From Bacteroidetes bacterium UBA1935 (lineage in GTDB: Bacteria; Bacteroidota; Bacteroidia; Chitinophagales; Chitinophagaceae): DNA of 64,000 nt. Positions within the stretch are counted from its first letter, which is position 1. Each line of letters begins with the position of its first letter. Below the pieces are notes generated by a model. That model was not told the DNA's origin, did not search any database, and saw only the letters and a program-made list of their open reading frames with translations. Shown one piece after another: positions 44,296 through 54,164 of this stretch. Both the position numbers and the translations under genes were made by a program. The DNA is taken from contig DDFF01000006.1 of the NCBI GenBank assembly GCA_002337045.1, positions 496,001 to 560,000 on the forward strand, written 5' to 3'.

Positions 44296-45336
44296 TTAAT
44301 AAAATTCCGGACAGATGGTACGGCTCTTTTCTTTGTCAGGACTATTGATGAGCCCGGTCTTCACCACACTTATTTCATAGCCACCCTGCATGTTGCTTGC
44401 AGCACGTAGTTTTGAAGCGTTTAGATCGTATGAACAAGTAAATGCAAGGTCTTTGAAGCGCAGCTTCAGTGTAGGGATAATGGCATCATTGTATCGATAG
44501 AATACGCCACCAAACAATACGAACAACAAGCCATCATTAGGCCCGTATTTATGCCATCCTATCAGCCCACCGCCAATTATTTCACTATATGCTCCCTGCT
44601 TGCTGTAATTGATATGTGCCTGAAAGCTGAATCGTTGATTGAGCTGTTTGCTGATGGCAAAGTTGCCATTCCAGCGGGTCATGAGGCGTATATCGCTACT
44701 GTTGTAGAATGATGTTTTAGGCTTCATTATATGATATGCACCTGCTCCAATTACGTAGTTCAGTGCATTTTCCTCGCTATTTGCAGAGCTGCTGAATGTT
44801 ACCCCAGCACCCATATCCCAATAATTAATGGTGGGGTTGCCCATGTTCTCACCACTTGGATTAGAGGGGTTGAACGAGTTGTTCATATACTGATTATTGA
44901 ACGTAGCACGCGTAGGGTCGAAGCTGCGTTGTATATAACCAGCAGTAAAACCAACTGATAAGTATGAGTTGTGCCCGTCTTCCAACGACTTGTTGTAGTT
45001 GATAGCAGGATATACAGATGTAGTCTTGAGGTTGATACTGCCAGCCCTATCGTAATACCCTAATACACCGATGCTGAGGTAGTCGTTTACTTCATTAATT
45101 GGTATACGTGCTTCAACATTTGCCAGTGCCGTTTGGAATGGTTTGCTGATACTGCTCCACTGATTGCGGTACACTACACCAACTTTATAGTCTCCTGTAA
45201 AAAGTCCTGTCAGTGAAGGGTTTCGAAGGATTGAGGTTTCGTAAAACTGTGAAAAATGTATGTCCTGCGCAGTAGCTTGTTGTAAGCCAACTGCTGCTAT
45301 GCAAGCCAATAATATATGCTTCAGTCTGTTGTTCAT
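44296..45336 (-). CDS. PorP/SprF family T9SS outer-membrane protein
   Basis: The 346-residue beta-barrel protein has a signal peptide (ending QATAQ) and the family opening DIHFSQFYETSILRNPSLTG, with GDYKVGVVYRNQW following. SprF-like proteins are dedicated partners for export of large adhesins bearing type B sorting domains. The gene lies 5 nt downstream of such an adhesin gene, which supports a cargo-partner role. Confidence 0.88.
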   Translation of the reverse strand: MNNRLKHILLACIAAVGLQQATAQDIHFSQFYETSILRNPSLTGLFTGDYKVGVVYRNQWSSISKPFQTALANVEARIPINEVNDYLSIGVLGYYDRAGSINLKTTSVYPAINYNKSLEDGHNSYLSVGFTAGYIQRSFDPTRATFNNQYMNNSFNPSNPSGENMGNPTINYWDMGAGVTFSSSANSEENALNYVIGAGAYHIMKPKTSFYNSSDIRLMTRWNGNFAISKQLNQRFSFQAHINYSKQGAYSEIIGGGLIGWHKYGPNDGLLFVLFGGVFYRYNDAIIPTLKLRFKDLAFTCSYDLNASKLRAASNMQGGYEISVVKTGLINSPDKEKSRTICPEFY

Positions 45337-45341
45337 AAGTT

Positions 45342-48300
45342 CTATCTTATCAGTGTTACGTCACCTTTAATTGTCATTATCTCTCCGCTTTCACAAAGAG
45401 CTTCTACAACATATATAAATACATCGGGCGATAATACAGCTCCTTTGTAAGTACCATCCCAAGCGTATGCAGCGTCATTCAATGGCATGCCTGTTCTTTC
45501 AAATACTACCTCGCCCCAGCGATTGTATATACGGAAAGAGCGAACCTTATCAAGCCCTGTGCCACGAGGATAAAATACATCGTTTTGCCCGTCACCATTA
45601 GGGGTAAATGTATTTGGTATAAATAGTTGACTCTCGTCGCAGAGTACTTTTATGGTTACTTTGTCAGAGTCTACACAGCCAAAATCTGTATATACTTTTA
45701 CGGTATACTCAGTTGTTTTCTTTGGCGATGCGGTAGGGTCAGGACAGTCACTACAGTTAAGGCTTTCGGCAGGTTCCCATGCAAAGCGTTTTATGAGGTT
45801 GCCATTTGCATTCAGTATAGTTGAGTTGCCTGCAATGATAGTGGCTGCGCCACTAGCGGTTACGTCTGGTAGCGGGAAGATTTTGATGTTTACATAATCA
45901 GTATCCGGTATGCATCGTCCTTCGTAGGTTATTACCTTATACTTGGTAGTAGCTCCAGGTGATGCTATTGGAGTGCGTGATGTAGGATTATTCAGCCCGT
46001 TAGCAGGTGACCATACATATGTTCTGCCACCGTTGACGAAGAGTTGCGCAGTATCCTTCAGACACATGTCTTTATCCGGCCCTACTGTAGCTACTACTTT
46101 TGTTTTTATCTTCACAACAACTGTATCATTATTTACACAATTATTGATGTCTCTACCTTTTACAACAAAAGAGAAATAGTCTTTTGGCGATGCCATTGGC
46201 GATGCACAATTGAGGCAGCTTAAATATGGTGTAGTATTCCAGATGTATGAAATGCCTCCATTAGCATTGAGCTGCGCAGTATCGCCAAGGCAAATAGTTG
46301 TATCAGGTCCGGCATTGATATTTGGCAACGGGAAAATCTCCAGATCCTGTGTAACGCTATCAATACAACCTCTGCTATTTTTTACAACCAATTTTACAGG
46401 GTATTTACCCGGAGGGCCGTAAAAATGTGTCGGGTTTTTTGCGGCAAGTGTAGAGCCATCGTCAAAAGTCCATTTCCAATAATTGATAACAGAAAAATAG
46501 CTGTATGAAGTATCTATCAATGTAACATTTGAATATTGACATGGCGCATCTGCCTTGAATCCGGGCAATACAGCATCTACCCTGATTGTATCCAATCCGT
46601 TACTCAGGCTTTTACAGCCTTTGGCGTCTTCAAATATTACACGCGGTACATAAGCCCCTGGTCTGTCATATCGGTGCGATATGGTTGGTGAAGTTGAGTT
46701 TACAACTGTTCCATCATCAAAGTCCCATGCAAGTTTTGCAACGTTTGAAATAATCGCATTGAAGTTTACGTCAAGTGGTTTACAGCCAATAAGTGGTGTA
46801 TAGTCGAAAGCACCATCGTAGCCTAGCATACGTACATAGCTGATGGCTGAGTCTTTACAGCCATGAGGGTCTGTAGTTACAAGTACAACTTTGAATTTGC
46901 CCCTGGTTGTATAGTATTCTGAAGGTGTAGCAGACGTAGCTGTGTTGCCCAAGCCCATACTCCAGTAAAGCTGAGAGGTATTAGTAGATGTGCTGGTGAA
47001 CTTAACTAAAAGCGGAGGACAAACAGCTACAGAATCTGTCATTGTGAATGATGGATAAGGCTTCGTTATGTTTACTGCTTTCGGTTTTAGTAAAGTGTCT
47101 CTGCAACCTAGTGTATCAGTAACAATAAGTCTTACATCATAACTACCAACAGTTGCATACGCATGTTGCGGGCTAGATAATGTAGATGTACCACCATCTC
47201 CGAATGCCCATGCGGCTGATGTGAAATTTGATGTTGTATTGACAAAAGATAGCATCTCGTTAATACATGCAGTGTCTTTGTGGTTGAATGCAGCAGTAGG
47301 TTTAGATGCAAGTACATATTGTGTCTTTGTCATCGTGTCGGTACAACCCACATTGTCTACAACAATAAGTTTTACATCAAAGTAGCCACGTGTATTGTAG
47401 TTGTATGATGATGAAGTGCCGGTAACTGTCGTATTGCCACCTACACCATAGTTCCATATCCTGCTAACGATGTTAGCCCCAGACGTAACAGTTGAATAGT
47501 CTGAAAAGTTTGTTGTAAATGGTATACAGCCTTTTAGCGGACTGCCACTAAAAGACGCTGTGGGTTTTGAAACAAATATCCAGTTGTTTTTAACTATAGA
47601 ATCGCTACATCCGAATATGTCTATAGCAATCATTTTCATTTTGTGAAAGCCAGGGCCACTTACAGGATAGCGAATACTACCCATTGATGTACCTATATAA
47701 ACATTATCCAGGTAAAACTCATAGGCTAAGGCTGTCCTGCCAATCATATTGGCTGTATAAGTGACAGAGTCTCCGTTGCAGACGGCGGTATCATTTGCCG
47801 TTAATGTCATTGTCCTGTTATTAATTTCAACCGGAACGGTGGAAGTATCAGAACAGCCGCTTCTGCTGCTGAATGTTACAAGCTTGACATCGTAAGTGCC
47901 CGAATTCGGGTATCTGAAAATAGGGTCATTATCAGTGGTAGAAGAACTGTTTGAAGGGTCTCCGAATAGCCATCTGTAAGAAGTATGTCCGAAAGATGTA
48001 TTATGGAAACGGATTTTTAGCGGAGAATCGCAAAAGCGTTCTACTGTGAATAAAGATTTAGGAGAGTCAACAATAATGTAGTTCTGCTTAATAAGTGCAG
48101 CAGAACAACCTTTGTATGTTGCGATTAGCGTTACATCCATCGTATCGGGCCATAAGTATTGAAATTTTGGATCTTTCACTGTAGATTCACTGCCTTCTCC
48201 AAACTTCCATTTCCAAGTGTCTACTGGTCCTGTTGTAAGGTTTGTAAACTGTACATACCCCCTGATGCATATGTGCAGTGGAGATGCAGTGAAGTCTACT

Positions 48301-49937
48301 ACAGGAGGCATACCAACACGTACCTCTACAGTATCGCGGGCAATACATCCCTTAGTAGTTGTAACCGTTAGCACTACTTCGAACGTACCGGTATCTGTAA
48401 ATGTATGAGACATGGTTTGTAATGTGCCATGTGTGGTATTGTCACCCCAATTCCAGTCGTACGATTGTATGGGATATGGGTATTTTCTTGTTATAGCATT
48501 AGGTATGTTGGTAAATGTAGTATCTGTAAACGTATAGGTAAGCGGCTTACAACCTTCAAGTTTAGCGCGGTCAACAATATTGGGACCGTTGTATACGCTT
48601 ATGACAGTAAACATATCGTGTACCTTAACTGCGTCGGTTTTGTAGATAGTATCTCTGCAACCTGCAGCAGTAGATACAGCTAACATAGGGGTGAAATATC
48701 CGTTAGAAGAATAGCTGAATGTAGGGCTAGATGATGTGCTGGTAATGGGAGGCGCTGCGCCACTGTTCCAGTAGTAAGATGTATAGCTGCCATTTGGAAC
48801 CAACTGTACGGTTACGGGTGCAGGACATAAAGTATCCGGATTTACAGTGAAGTCTGCAACCGGTTTAGGGTTAACAATAATTTGTTTTGTAGCTGATACT
48901 ACACAACCTCTGTAATTATAGGTAACTATAACATTAAAAGTTCCAGCTGTGTTGTATACATAAGTAGGAGATGCAGCATTTGACGTACCTAGGCCATCAC
49001 CAAAATCCCAAGACATAGAGCCACCTAAAGGAGTGTATGTACCATTGAACGTAATGGAAGATTTTTGACAAACAGTAGAGGGAGAAGAAATGCTCACTGT
49101 TGGGTAGTGAATATTGATATAATTAGGACGTGTTAAAGAGTCTTTACAGCCATTAGCATCAGTAACTATAAGTTTTGGAGACCATGTATTCGGAGGCGCA
49201 GTATATGTATGTGTGGTAGAAGAGCCTGAACCCGGCGTGCCACCATCGCCATATTGCCATACGTATGTAAAAGGGCTATTGCCTGTAGCACTACCAGTGA
49301 AGGATGTACTTGCCGGAGAAGAACAAAAGTCTACAGGCGATGCTGTAAATGATGGTACGGGCCTTGGCCTGACATTTATAAAAGCAGTTTTAGTAAGCAA
49401 TGCACTACAGCCATAGCTGTTTGTAACTGTTAAGGTAACATCTTGTGTTCCTGCATTAGTGAAAGTAGCTGTAGGTGTAGTGCCGGATCCGCCGGAACCC
49501 CAAAACCAACTGTAAGTACCTGCACCCGGTGCGTTCAGTGTACTTGCATCCTGAAAACTAACCGTAAGTGGCGAACATCCCGTAGTTGGAGTAGTAGCAT
49601 TGAAATTTACAGTGGGGTTTGGATATACAGTCAGATAGTTTGTTTTTGTTTCAACAGCGCTGGATGAACCTTTGTAAACAGTAAGCCTAACAGTGTAAGA
49701 GCCAGGCGTATTGATTGTATAAGATATAGTTGGGGTAGTAGTAGTAGTAGTCCAAGAGCCTATTTGCCATTGGTAACTTGTTGGGCTGCCGGTAGATGTA
49801 CTATTAAGTGTTACAGCGAACGGACCGCAATCTGCAGTTTTTGTTGCTACAAAATTAGCTGTGAGTTGTGCAAACGCTAATATTGGCAATACAAATATTG
49901 GCAGAAAAACGTATAGGATTTTTTTAATCAAAGGCAT
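45342..49937 (-). CDS. giant PKD-domain adhesin with gliding-motility type B C-terminal domain
   Basis: The 1531-residue secreted protein has a signal peptide (ending AFAQ), then an array of about 14 PKD-like domains, recognised by repeated W-x-F/Y-G-D-G cores such as WDFGDGLG, WAFGDGG and WDFDDGT and by Cys-flanked starts (TDCGPFAV, TGCSPLTV). The C-terminal 90 residues, from LFIPNTFTPNGDGQNDVF through SFRIYNRWGEVVFER to the end, are the gliding-motility-associated type B sorting domain. It is likely a T9SS-exported surface adhesin, co-transcribed with the PorP/SprF gene. The GTTTAAAGTTAAAC palindrome at 49962-49975 overlaps its likely -7 element. Confidence 0.9.
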   Translation of the reverse strand: MPLIKKILYVFLPIFVLPILAFAQLTANFVATKTADCGPFAVTLNSTSTGSPTSYQWQIGSWTTTTTTPTISYTINTPGSYTVRLTVYKGSSSAVETKTNYLTVYPNPTVNFNATTPTTGCSPLTVSFQDASTLNAPGAGTYSWFWGSGGSGTTPTATFTNAGTQDVTLTVTNSYGCSALLTKTAFINVRPRPVPSFTASPVDFCSSPASTSFTGSATGNSPFTYVWQYGDGGTPGSGSSTTHTYTAPPNTWSPKLIVTDANGCKDSLTRPNYINIHYPTVSISSPSTVCQKSSITFNGTYTPLGGSMSWDFGDGLGTSNAASPTYVYNTAGTFNVIVTYNYRGCVVSATKQIIVNPKPVADFTVNPDTLCPAPVTVQLVPNGSYTSYYWNSGAAPPITSTSSSPTFSYSSNGYFTPMLAVSTAAGCRDTIYKTDAVKVHDMFTVISVYNGPNIVDRAKLEGCKPLTYTFTDTTFTNIPNAITRKYPYPIQSYDWNWGDNTTHGTLQTMSHTFTDTGTFEVVLTVTTTKGCIARDTVEVRVGMPPVVDFTASPLHICIRGYVQFTNLTTGPVDTWKWKFGEGSESTVKDPKFQYLWPDTMDVTLIATYKGCSAALIKQNYIIVDSPKSLFTVERFCDSPLKIRFHNTSFGHTSYRWLFGDPSNSSSTTDNDPIFRYPNSGTYDVKLVTFSSRSGCSDTSTVPVEINNRTMTLTANDTAVCNGDSVTYTANMIGRTALAYEFYLDNVYIGTSMGSIRYPVSGPGFHKMKMIAIDIFGCSDSIVKNNWIFVSKPTASFSGSPLKGCIPFTTNFSDYSTVTSGANIVSRIWNYGVGGNTTVTGTSSSYNYNTRGYFDVKLIVVDNVGCTDTMTKTQYVLASKPTAAFNHKDTACINEMLSFVNTTSNFTSAAWAFGDGGTSTLSSPQHAYATVGSYDVRLIVTDTLGCRDTLLKPKAVNITKPYPSFTMTDSVAVCPPLLVKFTSTSTNTSQLYWSMGLGNTATSATPSEYYTTRGKFKVVLVTTDPHGCKDSAISYVRMLGYDGAFDYTPLIGCKPLDVNFNAIISNVAKLAWDFDDGTVVNSTSPTISHRYDRPGAYVPRVIFEDAKGCKSLSNGLDTIRVDAVLPGFKADAPCQYSNVTLIDTSYSYFSVINYWKWTFDDGSTLAAKNPTHFYGPPGKYPVKLVVKNSRGCIDSVTQDLEIFPLPNINAGPDTTICLGDTAQLNANGGISYIWNTTPYLSCLNCASPMASPKDYFSFVVKGRDINNCVNNDTVVVKIKTKVVATVGPDKDMCLKDTAQLFVNGGRTYVWSPANGLNNPTSRTPIASPGATTKYKVITYEGRCIPDTDYVNIKIFPLPDVTASGAATIIAGNSTILNANGNLIKRFAWEPAESLNCSDCPDPTASPKKTTEYTVKVYTDFGCVDSDKVTIKVLCDESQLFIPNTFTPNGDGQNDVFYPRGTGLDKVRSFRIYNRWGEVVFERTGMPLNDAAYAWDGTYKGAVLSPDVFIYVVEALCESGEIMTIKGDVTLIR

Positions 49938-49964
49938 AGCAGGATTGCAGATTAGTTACTTGTT

Positions 49965-49972
49965 TAAAGTTA
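49965..49972 (-). promoter_or_regulatory. candidate -7 promoter element within a palindrome, adhesin operon
   Basis: The minus strand reads TAACTTTA inside the perfect 14-nt palindrome GTTTAA-AG-TTAAAC (49962-49975), 28 nt upstream of the adhesin ATG. The rest of the gap to 50192 holds the lysA promoter. Confidence 0.35.
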
Positions 49973-50165
49973 AACAATACTTAAAAGTTTAGGTATTAAA
50001 ATCGCCTGTTTACACTCGTTTTCATGGTATTTTAATAAGATATTCAAATATTATTAATTCATGGTTAAAGACGTTTGAAGTTCAGCAAATCAACATATTA
50101 ACTCGTAGTAAAAGTACGACCGCGAAGTACTGATTAATTGTCTGTAATCTGACCTATGCTTTTCA

Positions 50166-50173
50166 TACCTTTG
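50166..50173 (+). promoter_or_regulatory. -7 promoter element of lysA
   Basis: TACCTTTG (exact TAnnTTTG) lies 19 nt before the lysA ATG. Confidence 0.5.
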
Positions 50174-50192
50174 CAATCCTTTTTTAACAAAT

Positions 50193-51407
50193 ATGTCTTA
50201 TTCACTTAGTAAAGAACAATTGATTAGTGTGGCCAATGAATTTGGCACACCGGTATACGTGTACCATGCGGAAAAAATTGCTGAACAGTACAATAAGCTG
50301 AAGGATGCTTTTAAGAACCATCCCACGCGTTTTTTCTATGCATGCAAGGCCCTGACAAACATCAATGTTCTGAAGTACATGAAGAGCCTCGGCGCTTCTG
50401 TAGACTGTGTGAGCATATATGAGGTTAAACTTGCATTGAGAGCGGGTTTTGAACCGAATGAAATATTGTATACACCAAACTGTGTAGACTTTAGCGAGAT
50501 TGTAGATGCACAGCAATTAGGTGTAAACATCAATATTGACAACATATCGATACTGGAGCAGTTTGGTAACAAATTCGGTAGTGGTTATCCTGTTTGTATC
50601 CGTATCAATCCGCATATTGAAGCAGGTGGCAACTATAAAATATCTACGGGCCATATAGACAGTAAGTTTGGTATATCTGTACACCAATTGCGCCATATAG
50701 AGCGTGTGGTGAAGACAACCAAATTACATGTAAAAGGCTTGCACATGCACACGGGTAGCGAGATTAAAGATGTAGATGTCTTCCTGCGCGGGCTGGATGT
50801 GATGTTTGAAATTGCACGCCATTTCGATTCGCTTGAGTTTATCGACATGGGAAGCGGCTTCAAAGTGCCATATAAAGAGGGTGATAAAGGAACGGATGTG
50901 GCACTGCTGGGCGAAAAGCTGACGGCTGCAGTAAAAGAATTTGAAGCAGAATACAACCGCACGCTGGAAGTATGGTTTGAGCCAGGCAAATATCTGGTGA
51001 GTGAGTGCGGCTACTTTGTAGTAAAAGCGAATGTCATCAAACAAACGCCTGCAACGGTTTTTGTGGGTGTCAATTCAGGCTTCAATCACCTGATACGTCC
51101 TATGTTCTACGATGCATATCATCGTATTGAAAACATATCAAACCCGAATGGTGCAGAGCGTATCTATACAATAGTGGGCAATATCTGCGAGACAGATACA
51201 TTTGCATGGGATAGGGTGATGAACGAAGTACGTGAGGGTGATTTCCTTGTATTTTACAACGCCGGGGCTTATGGCTTTGAAATGAGCAGTAATTTCAACT
51301 CGAGGCTGAAACCTGCAGAGGTGATGATAAAAGATGGAAAGGCTTTCCTGATACGCGAACGCGATGAGTTTGAAGATCTATTGAGAAACCAGATAGAAGT
51401 ACTTTAA
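50193..51407 (+). CDS. lysA: diaminopimelate decarboxylase
   Basis: The 404-residue PLP enzyme makes lysine from meso-diaminopimelate. It has the PLP-lysine motif in RFFYACKALTN, the family HMHTGSEI, EFIDMGSGF, WFEPGKYLVSECG and the C-terminal catalytic Cys region VGNICETDTFAWDR. The length fits the short bacterial form. A terminator follows. Confidence 0.94.
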   Translation: MSYSLSKEQLISVANEFGTPVYVYHAEKIAEQYNKLKDAFKNHPTRFFYACKALTNINVLKYMKSLGASVDCVSIYEVKLALRAGFEPNEILYTPNCVDFSEIVDAQQLGVNINIDNISILEQFGNKFGSGYPVCIRINPHIEAGGNYKISTGHIDSKFGISVHQLRHIERVVKTTKLHVKGLHMHTGSEIKDVDVFLRGLDVMFEIARHFDSLEFIDMGSGFKVPYKEGDKGTDVALLGEKLTAAVKEFEAEYNRTLEVWFEPGKYLVSECGYFVVKANVIKQTPATVFVGVNSGFNHLIRPMFYDAYHRIENISNPNGAERIYTIVGNICETDTFAWDRVMNEVREGDFLVFYNAGAYGFEMSSNFNSRLKPAEVMIKDGKAFLIRERDEFEDLLRNQIEVL

Positions 51408-51412
51408 AATAC

Positions 51413-51438
51413 AAGCTCCCGATATCGGGAGCTTTTTT
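51413..51438 (+). terminator. rho-independent terminator of lysA
   Basis: A palindrome with arms AAGCTCCCGAT and ATCGGGAGCTT is followed by TTTT. Confidence 0.93.
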
Positions 51439-51502
51439 ATTGATTTTATAACGCGGTGATTGAATTGTTTCATCGTATTTTTAAGGATAATCATTTCAGC
51501 CT

Positions 51503-52087
51503 ATGAAAAACATTGTTGTCTTTTGCGGTTCTAAAGAAGGATATAATGAAGCCTACAGAGAAACTGCCTATGCGTTGGGTGCCACACTTGCAGAACGTGG
51601 TATAGGCCTTGTCTACGGAGGTGGGAAAGTAGGGCTGATGGGTGCTGTGGCAGACGGTGCATTGCAGAATGGGGGTAGAGTTGTTGGCGTCATCCCCGAT
51701 TTTCTGGAAACAAAAGAAGTGGCACATGAGGGTGTTACGGAAATGATTGTTACTGATAGTATGCACAGCCGGAAGGTGAAGATGCATGAGTTGAGTGATG
51801 GTGTGATAGTATTGCCGGGTGGCTGGGGTACGATGGATGAAATGTTTGAAATGCTGACATGGGGGCAATTGGGGTTGCATAAAAAACCAATTGCGCTGCT
51901 GAATATAAATGGTTACTACGATAGCCTGAAAGTATTAGTGAACAATATGGTGCTGGAGGGTTTTCTGGAAGAATGCACAGCAGAAATATTGATGACCAGC
52001 GAATCCGTAGAAGAATTGTTGGGTATGATGGAGCAGTTTGAAGCACCAAGTGTAGAGCAGGTGATGGATCACAAGTCAGATACTTAG
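51503..52087 (+). CDS. LOG family protein (TIGR00730 Rossmann-fold)
   Basis: The 194-residue product has the LOG signature PGGWGTMDEMFE (about 95-106) and an N-terminal GLVYGGGKVGLMG nucleotide-binding loop. LOG proteins release cytokinin-type bases or hydrolyse nucleoside 5'-monophosphates such as AMP at the N-glycosidic bond. In bacteria the role is usually nucleotide housekeeping. It is probably co-directional but loosely linked with lysA and the next gene. Confidence 0.9.
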   Translation: MKNIVVFCGSKEGYNEAYRETAYALGATLAERGIGLVYGGGKVGLMGAVADGALQNGGRVVGVIPDFLETKEVAHEGVTEMIVTDSMHSRKVKMHELSDGVIVLPGGWGTMDEMFEMLTWGQLGLHKKPIALLNINGYYDSLKVLVNNMVLEGFLEECTAEILMTSESVEELLGMMEQFEAPSVEQVMDHKSDT

Positions 52088-52135
52088 ATAATTACCTGCT
52101 AAGTTTTATCTTCATAGCCATAATTATCAATACAG

Positions 52136-53626
52136 ATGGCACTTAGCAGGATATGGGCGGCATTTATCATCATAGCCATCACAGTGGCAGGGTACAAAGC
52201 TTTCTTTGCATCAGACAAGGCTACCTTCAGCCGTATGGTGACGGGCAAGGCAGACGATGCCTATGATACAGTCTATTATCAAAAAGTCGGGTCGCCACTG
52301 AATGAAGGTTTTGTATCAGAAGAGAGTTTTACCAAATACATTGCGGGTTACGGATATAAAGAAGCAGACTCACTACATGCTGCGACTATTGCCATAGCAG
52401 ATATGCAAACATTGTCTGCAACACAAGCGTCTTTCCACGGACAAGTTTATACGTATAAAAACATACAAGCCAAACTGACAAAAAAAGCAGATGGCATTAT
52501 AGAAACCTGTAAGAGTGCTGTGAATATATGCATTGGGCTAATAGGCATCATGGCGCTGTTTATGGGCTTTATGAGCATTGCAGAAAAAGCTGGTGGTATT
52601 AATCTATTGTCGCGCATCATAGGTCCGTTCTTTTCAAGGCTATTTCCGGAGTTACCGAAAGGCCACCCTGCTATGGGGCACATGATGATGAATTTCTCTG
52701 CCAATCTTTTAGGGCTGGATAATGCCGCAACGCCATTTGGTATCAAAGCTATGGAAAGCTTGCAGGAAATAAACCCCGATAAAAAGACTGCCAGCAATGC
52801 ACAGATTATGTTTCTGTGTCTGCATGCATCGGGGCTTACATTGATACCTGTCAGCATTATAGCAGCACGCTCTGCAGTGAAGGCAACAAACCCAACAGAT
52901 ATATTTGTGCCTTGCATGATAGCCACATTTGCCGCAACAATGGCAGCTATGTTTATAGTATCAATGCGCCAGAAGATAAACCTGCTACAACCGGTGATAC
53001 TTGGGTGGGTAGGAGGCTTGTCTGCAGTAATAGCAGGTATAGTAGTGTATCTCCGCAGCCTTGATACAGATGCCATGCAGTCATTTTCATCGCTGCTAAG
53101 CAATGGGTTGATACTGCTGATATTTATACTGATAGTATTGGGCGGATTGTATAAGCGCATCAACATCTTTGATGCATTTGTAGATGGTGCCAAGGGTGGT
53201 TTTGAAACAGCGGTGAAGATTATTCCGTATTTGGTTGGTATGCTGGTAGCCATCAGTATGCTGCGTACCAGTGGTACGTTTGATGTGGTGATAGCAGGTA
53301 TGAAATATTTGTTTGGTGCTATGGGGACAGATACGCGTTTTGTAGACGGCTTGCCGACTGCACTGATAAAACCATTGAGTGGTAGCGGTGCGCGTGGTAT
53401 GATGATAGATACGATGAAAAATTTTGGCCCTGATTCTTTTGCCGGCAGGCTGTCTTGCATATTACAGGGCTCTTCAGATACAACCTTCTATGTAATAGCT
53501 GTGTACTTTGGTGCAGTAGCTGTAAAGAATACACGTTATACAATAGGTGCCATGTTGTTGGCAGATTTGGTGGGCATTATCACCGCGATAGGCTTGTGTT
53601 ATATGTTTTTCGGGGCATCTGCATAA
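52136..53626 (+). CDS. nucleoside-recognition domain membrane protein (SpmA/SpmB fusion-like)
   Basis: The 496-residue protein has about ten transmembrane helices and two Gate/nucleoside-recognition units: one around GLIGIMALFMGFMSIAEKAGG to MGHMMMNFSANLLGLDNAATPFG, the other around AVKIIPYLVGMLVAISMLRTSG to STPGARGMMIDTM-like segments. In Firmicutes these are separate SpmA and SpmB; here they are fused. The substrate is unknown. A palindromic terminator follows. Confidence 0.83.
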   Translation: MALSRIWAAFIIIAITVAGYKAFFASDKATFSRMVTGKADDAYDTVYYQKVGSPLNEGFVSEESFTKYIAGYGYKEADSLHAATIAIADMQTLSATQASFHGQVYTYKNIQAKLTKKADGIIETCKSAVNICIGLIGIMALFMGFMSIAEKAGGINLLSRIIGPFFSRLFPELPKGHPAMGHMMMNFSANLLGLDNAATPFGIKAMESLQEINPDKKTASNAQIMFLCLHASGLTLIPVSIIAARSAVKATNPTDIFVPCMIATFAATMAAMFIVSMRQKINLLQPVILGWVGGLSAVIAGIVVYLRSLDTDAMQSFSSLLSNGLILLIFILIVLGGLYKRINIFDAFVDGAKGGFETAVKIIPYLVGMLVAISMLRTSGTFDVVIAGMKYLFGAMGTDTRFVDGLPTALIKPLSGSGARGMMIDTMKNFGPDSFAGRLSCILQGSSDTTFYVIAVYFGAVAVKNTRYTIGAMLLADLVGIITAIGLCYMFFGASA

Positions 53627-53662
53627 AATAATAAAGGGCTGCATTTGCAGCCCTTTATTATT
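53627..53662. terminator. bidirectional terminator
   Basis: AATAATAAAGGGCTGCA and TGCAGCCCTTTATTATT form a 17-bp stem with a 2-nt loop, between the convergent SpmAB-like and lipoprotein genes. Confidence 0.9.
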
Positions 53663-53677
53663 GTTAGTTATATTGAC

Positions 53678-54133
53678 TTACTTGCTAGCTGTATCGTTTG
53701 TAGGAGCAGCAACTGCTGTGTCAGGTTGTGCTACAGGTTCTTCTTCCTGTTCTTCCGTCATAAAGTCATCGTTTTTCGTGAAGTTTACCAACCATTTATC
53801 GTTTTGCTTGATGAGGTTTAGCTTCTTTTCATCTTTCATTTCAGATGTTTTGTAGAAAACCACAGCCTTATCGCCGTTTTCCTCAACTTTTGTAATTTCT
53901 ACAGTTACTTTTTGCGCTTTTTTCACTTCGCTGTCCGGCAGGCGAACTGCCATAGTTTCCAGCATTTCCAGCATTTGTTTTGTTGCGTCTGTAGATACAG
54001 TTTTAGCCTCTTTGTAGTTCATATGCCAGAAGCTGGTAAGGAACTTTTCAGCTACCGGTTTAGGTGAATTAGAATTACATCCTGTCGCGATAACAGCAAC
54101 GATAAATGCCAATCCTAAAAGCGCTTTTTTCAT
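53678..54133 (-). CDS. small lipoprotein, DUF4878-like
   Basis: The 151-residue product begins MKKALLGLAFIVAVIATGCNSNSPKP with lipobox ATGC. The mature part (KFLTSFWHMNYKEAKTVSTDATKQML, NDKWLVNFTKND) resembles the NTF2-like DUF4878 lipoprotein family. The tail is acidic and Pro/Ala-rich. I chose ATG 54133; a longer frame starting at 54196 lies upstream of the -7 element at 54156-54163. Confidence 0.78.
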   Translation of the reverse strand: MKKALLGLAFIVAVIATGCNSNSPKPVAEKFLTSFWHMNYKEAKTVSTDATKQMLEMLETMAVRLPDSEVKKAQKVTVEITKVEENGDKAVVFYKTSEMKDEKKLNLIKQNDKWLVNFTKNDDFMTEEQEEEPVAQPDTAVAAPTNDTASK

Positions 54134-54155
54134 ATTCTTATTTTTCAAATTTCGG

Positions 54156-54163
54156 CAAAGGTA
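54156..54163 (-). promoter_or_regulatory. -7 promoter element of the DUF4878-like gene
   Basis: The minus strand reads TACCTTTG (TAnnTTTG), 22 nt upstream of ATG 54133 and just past the stop codon of the preceding gene. Confidence 0.55.
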
Positions 54164-54164
54164 T

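Noticed and set aside
52447..53460. A 337-codon frame on the minus strand opposite the SpmAB-like gene
   Set aside because: It lies wholly inside a well-supported membrane-protein gene and has low-complexity Pro/Ile/Ser content with no domain. It is a codon-bias shadow.
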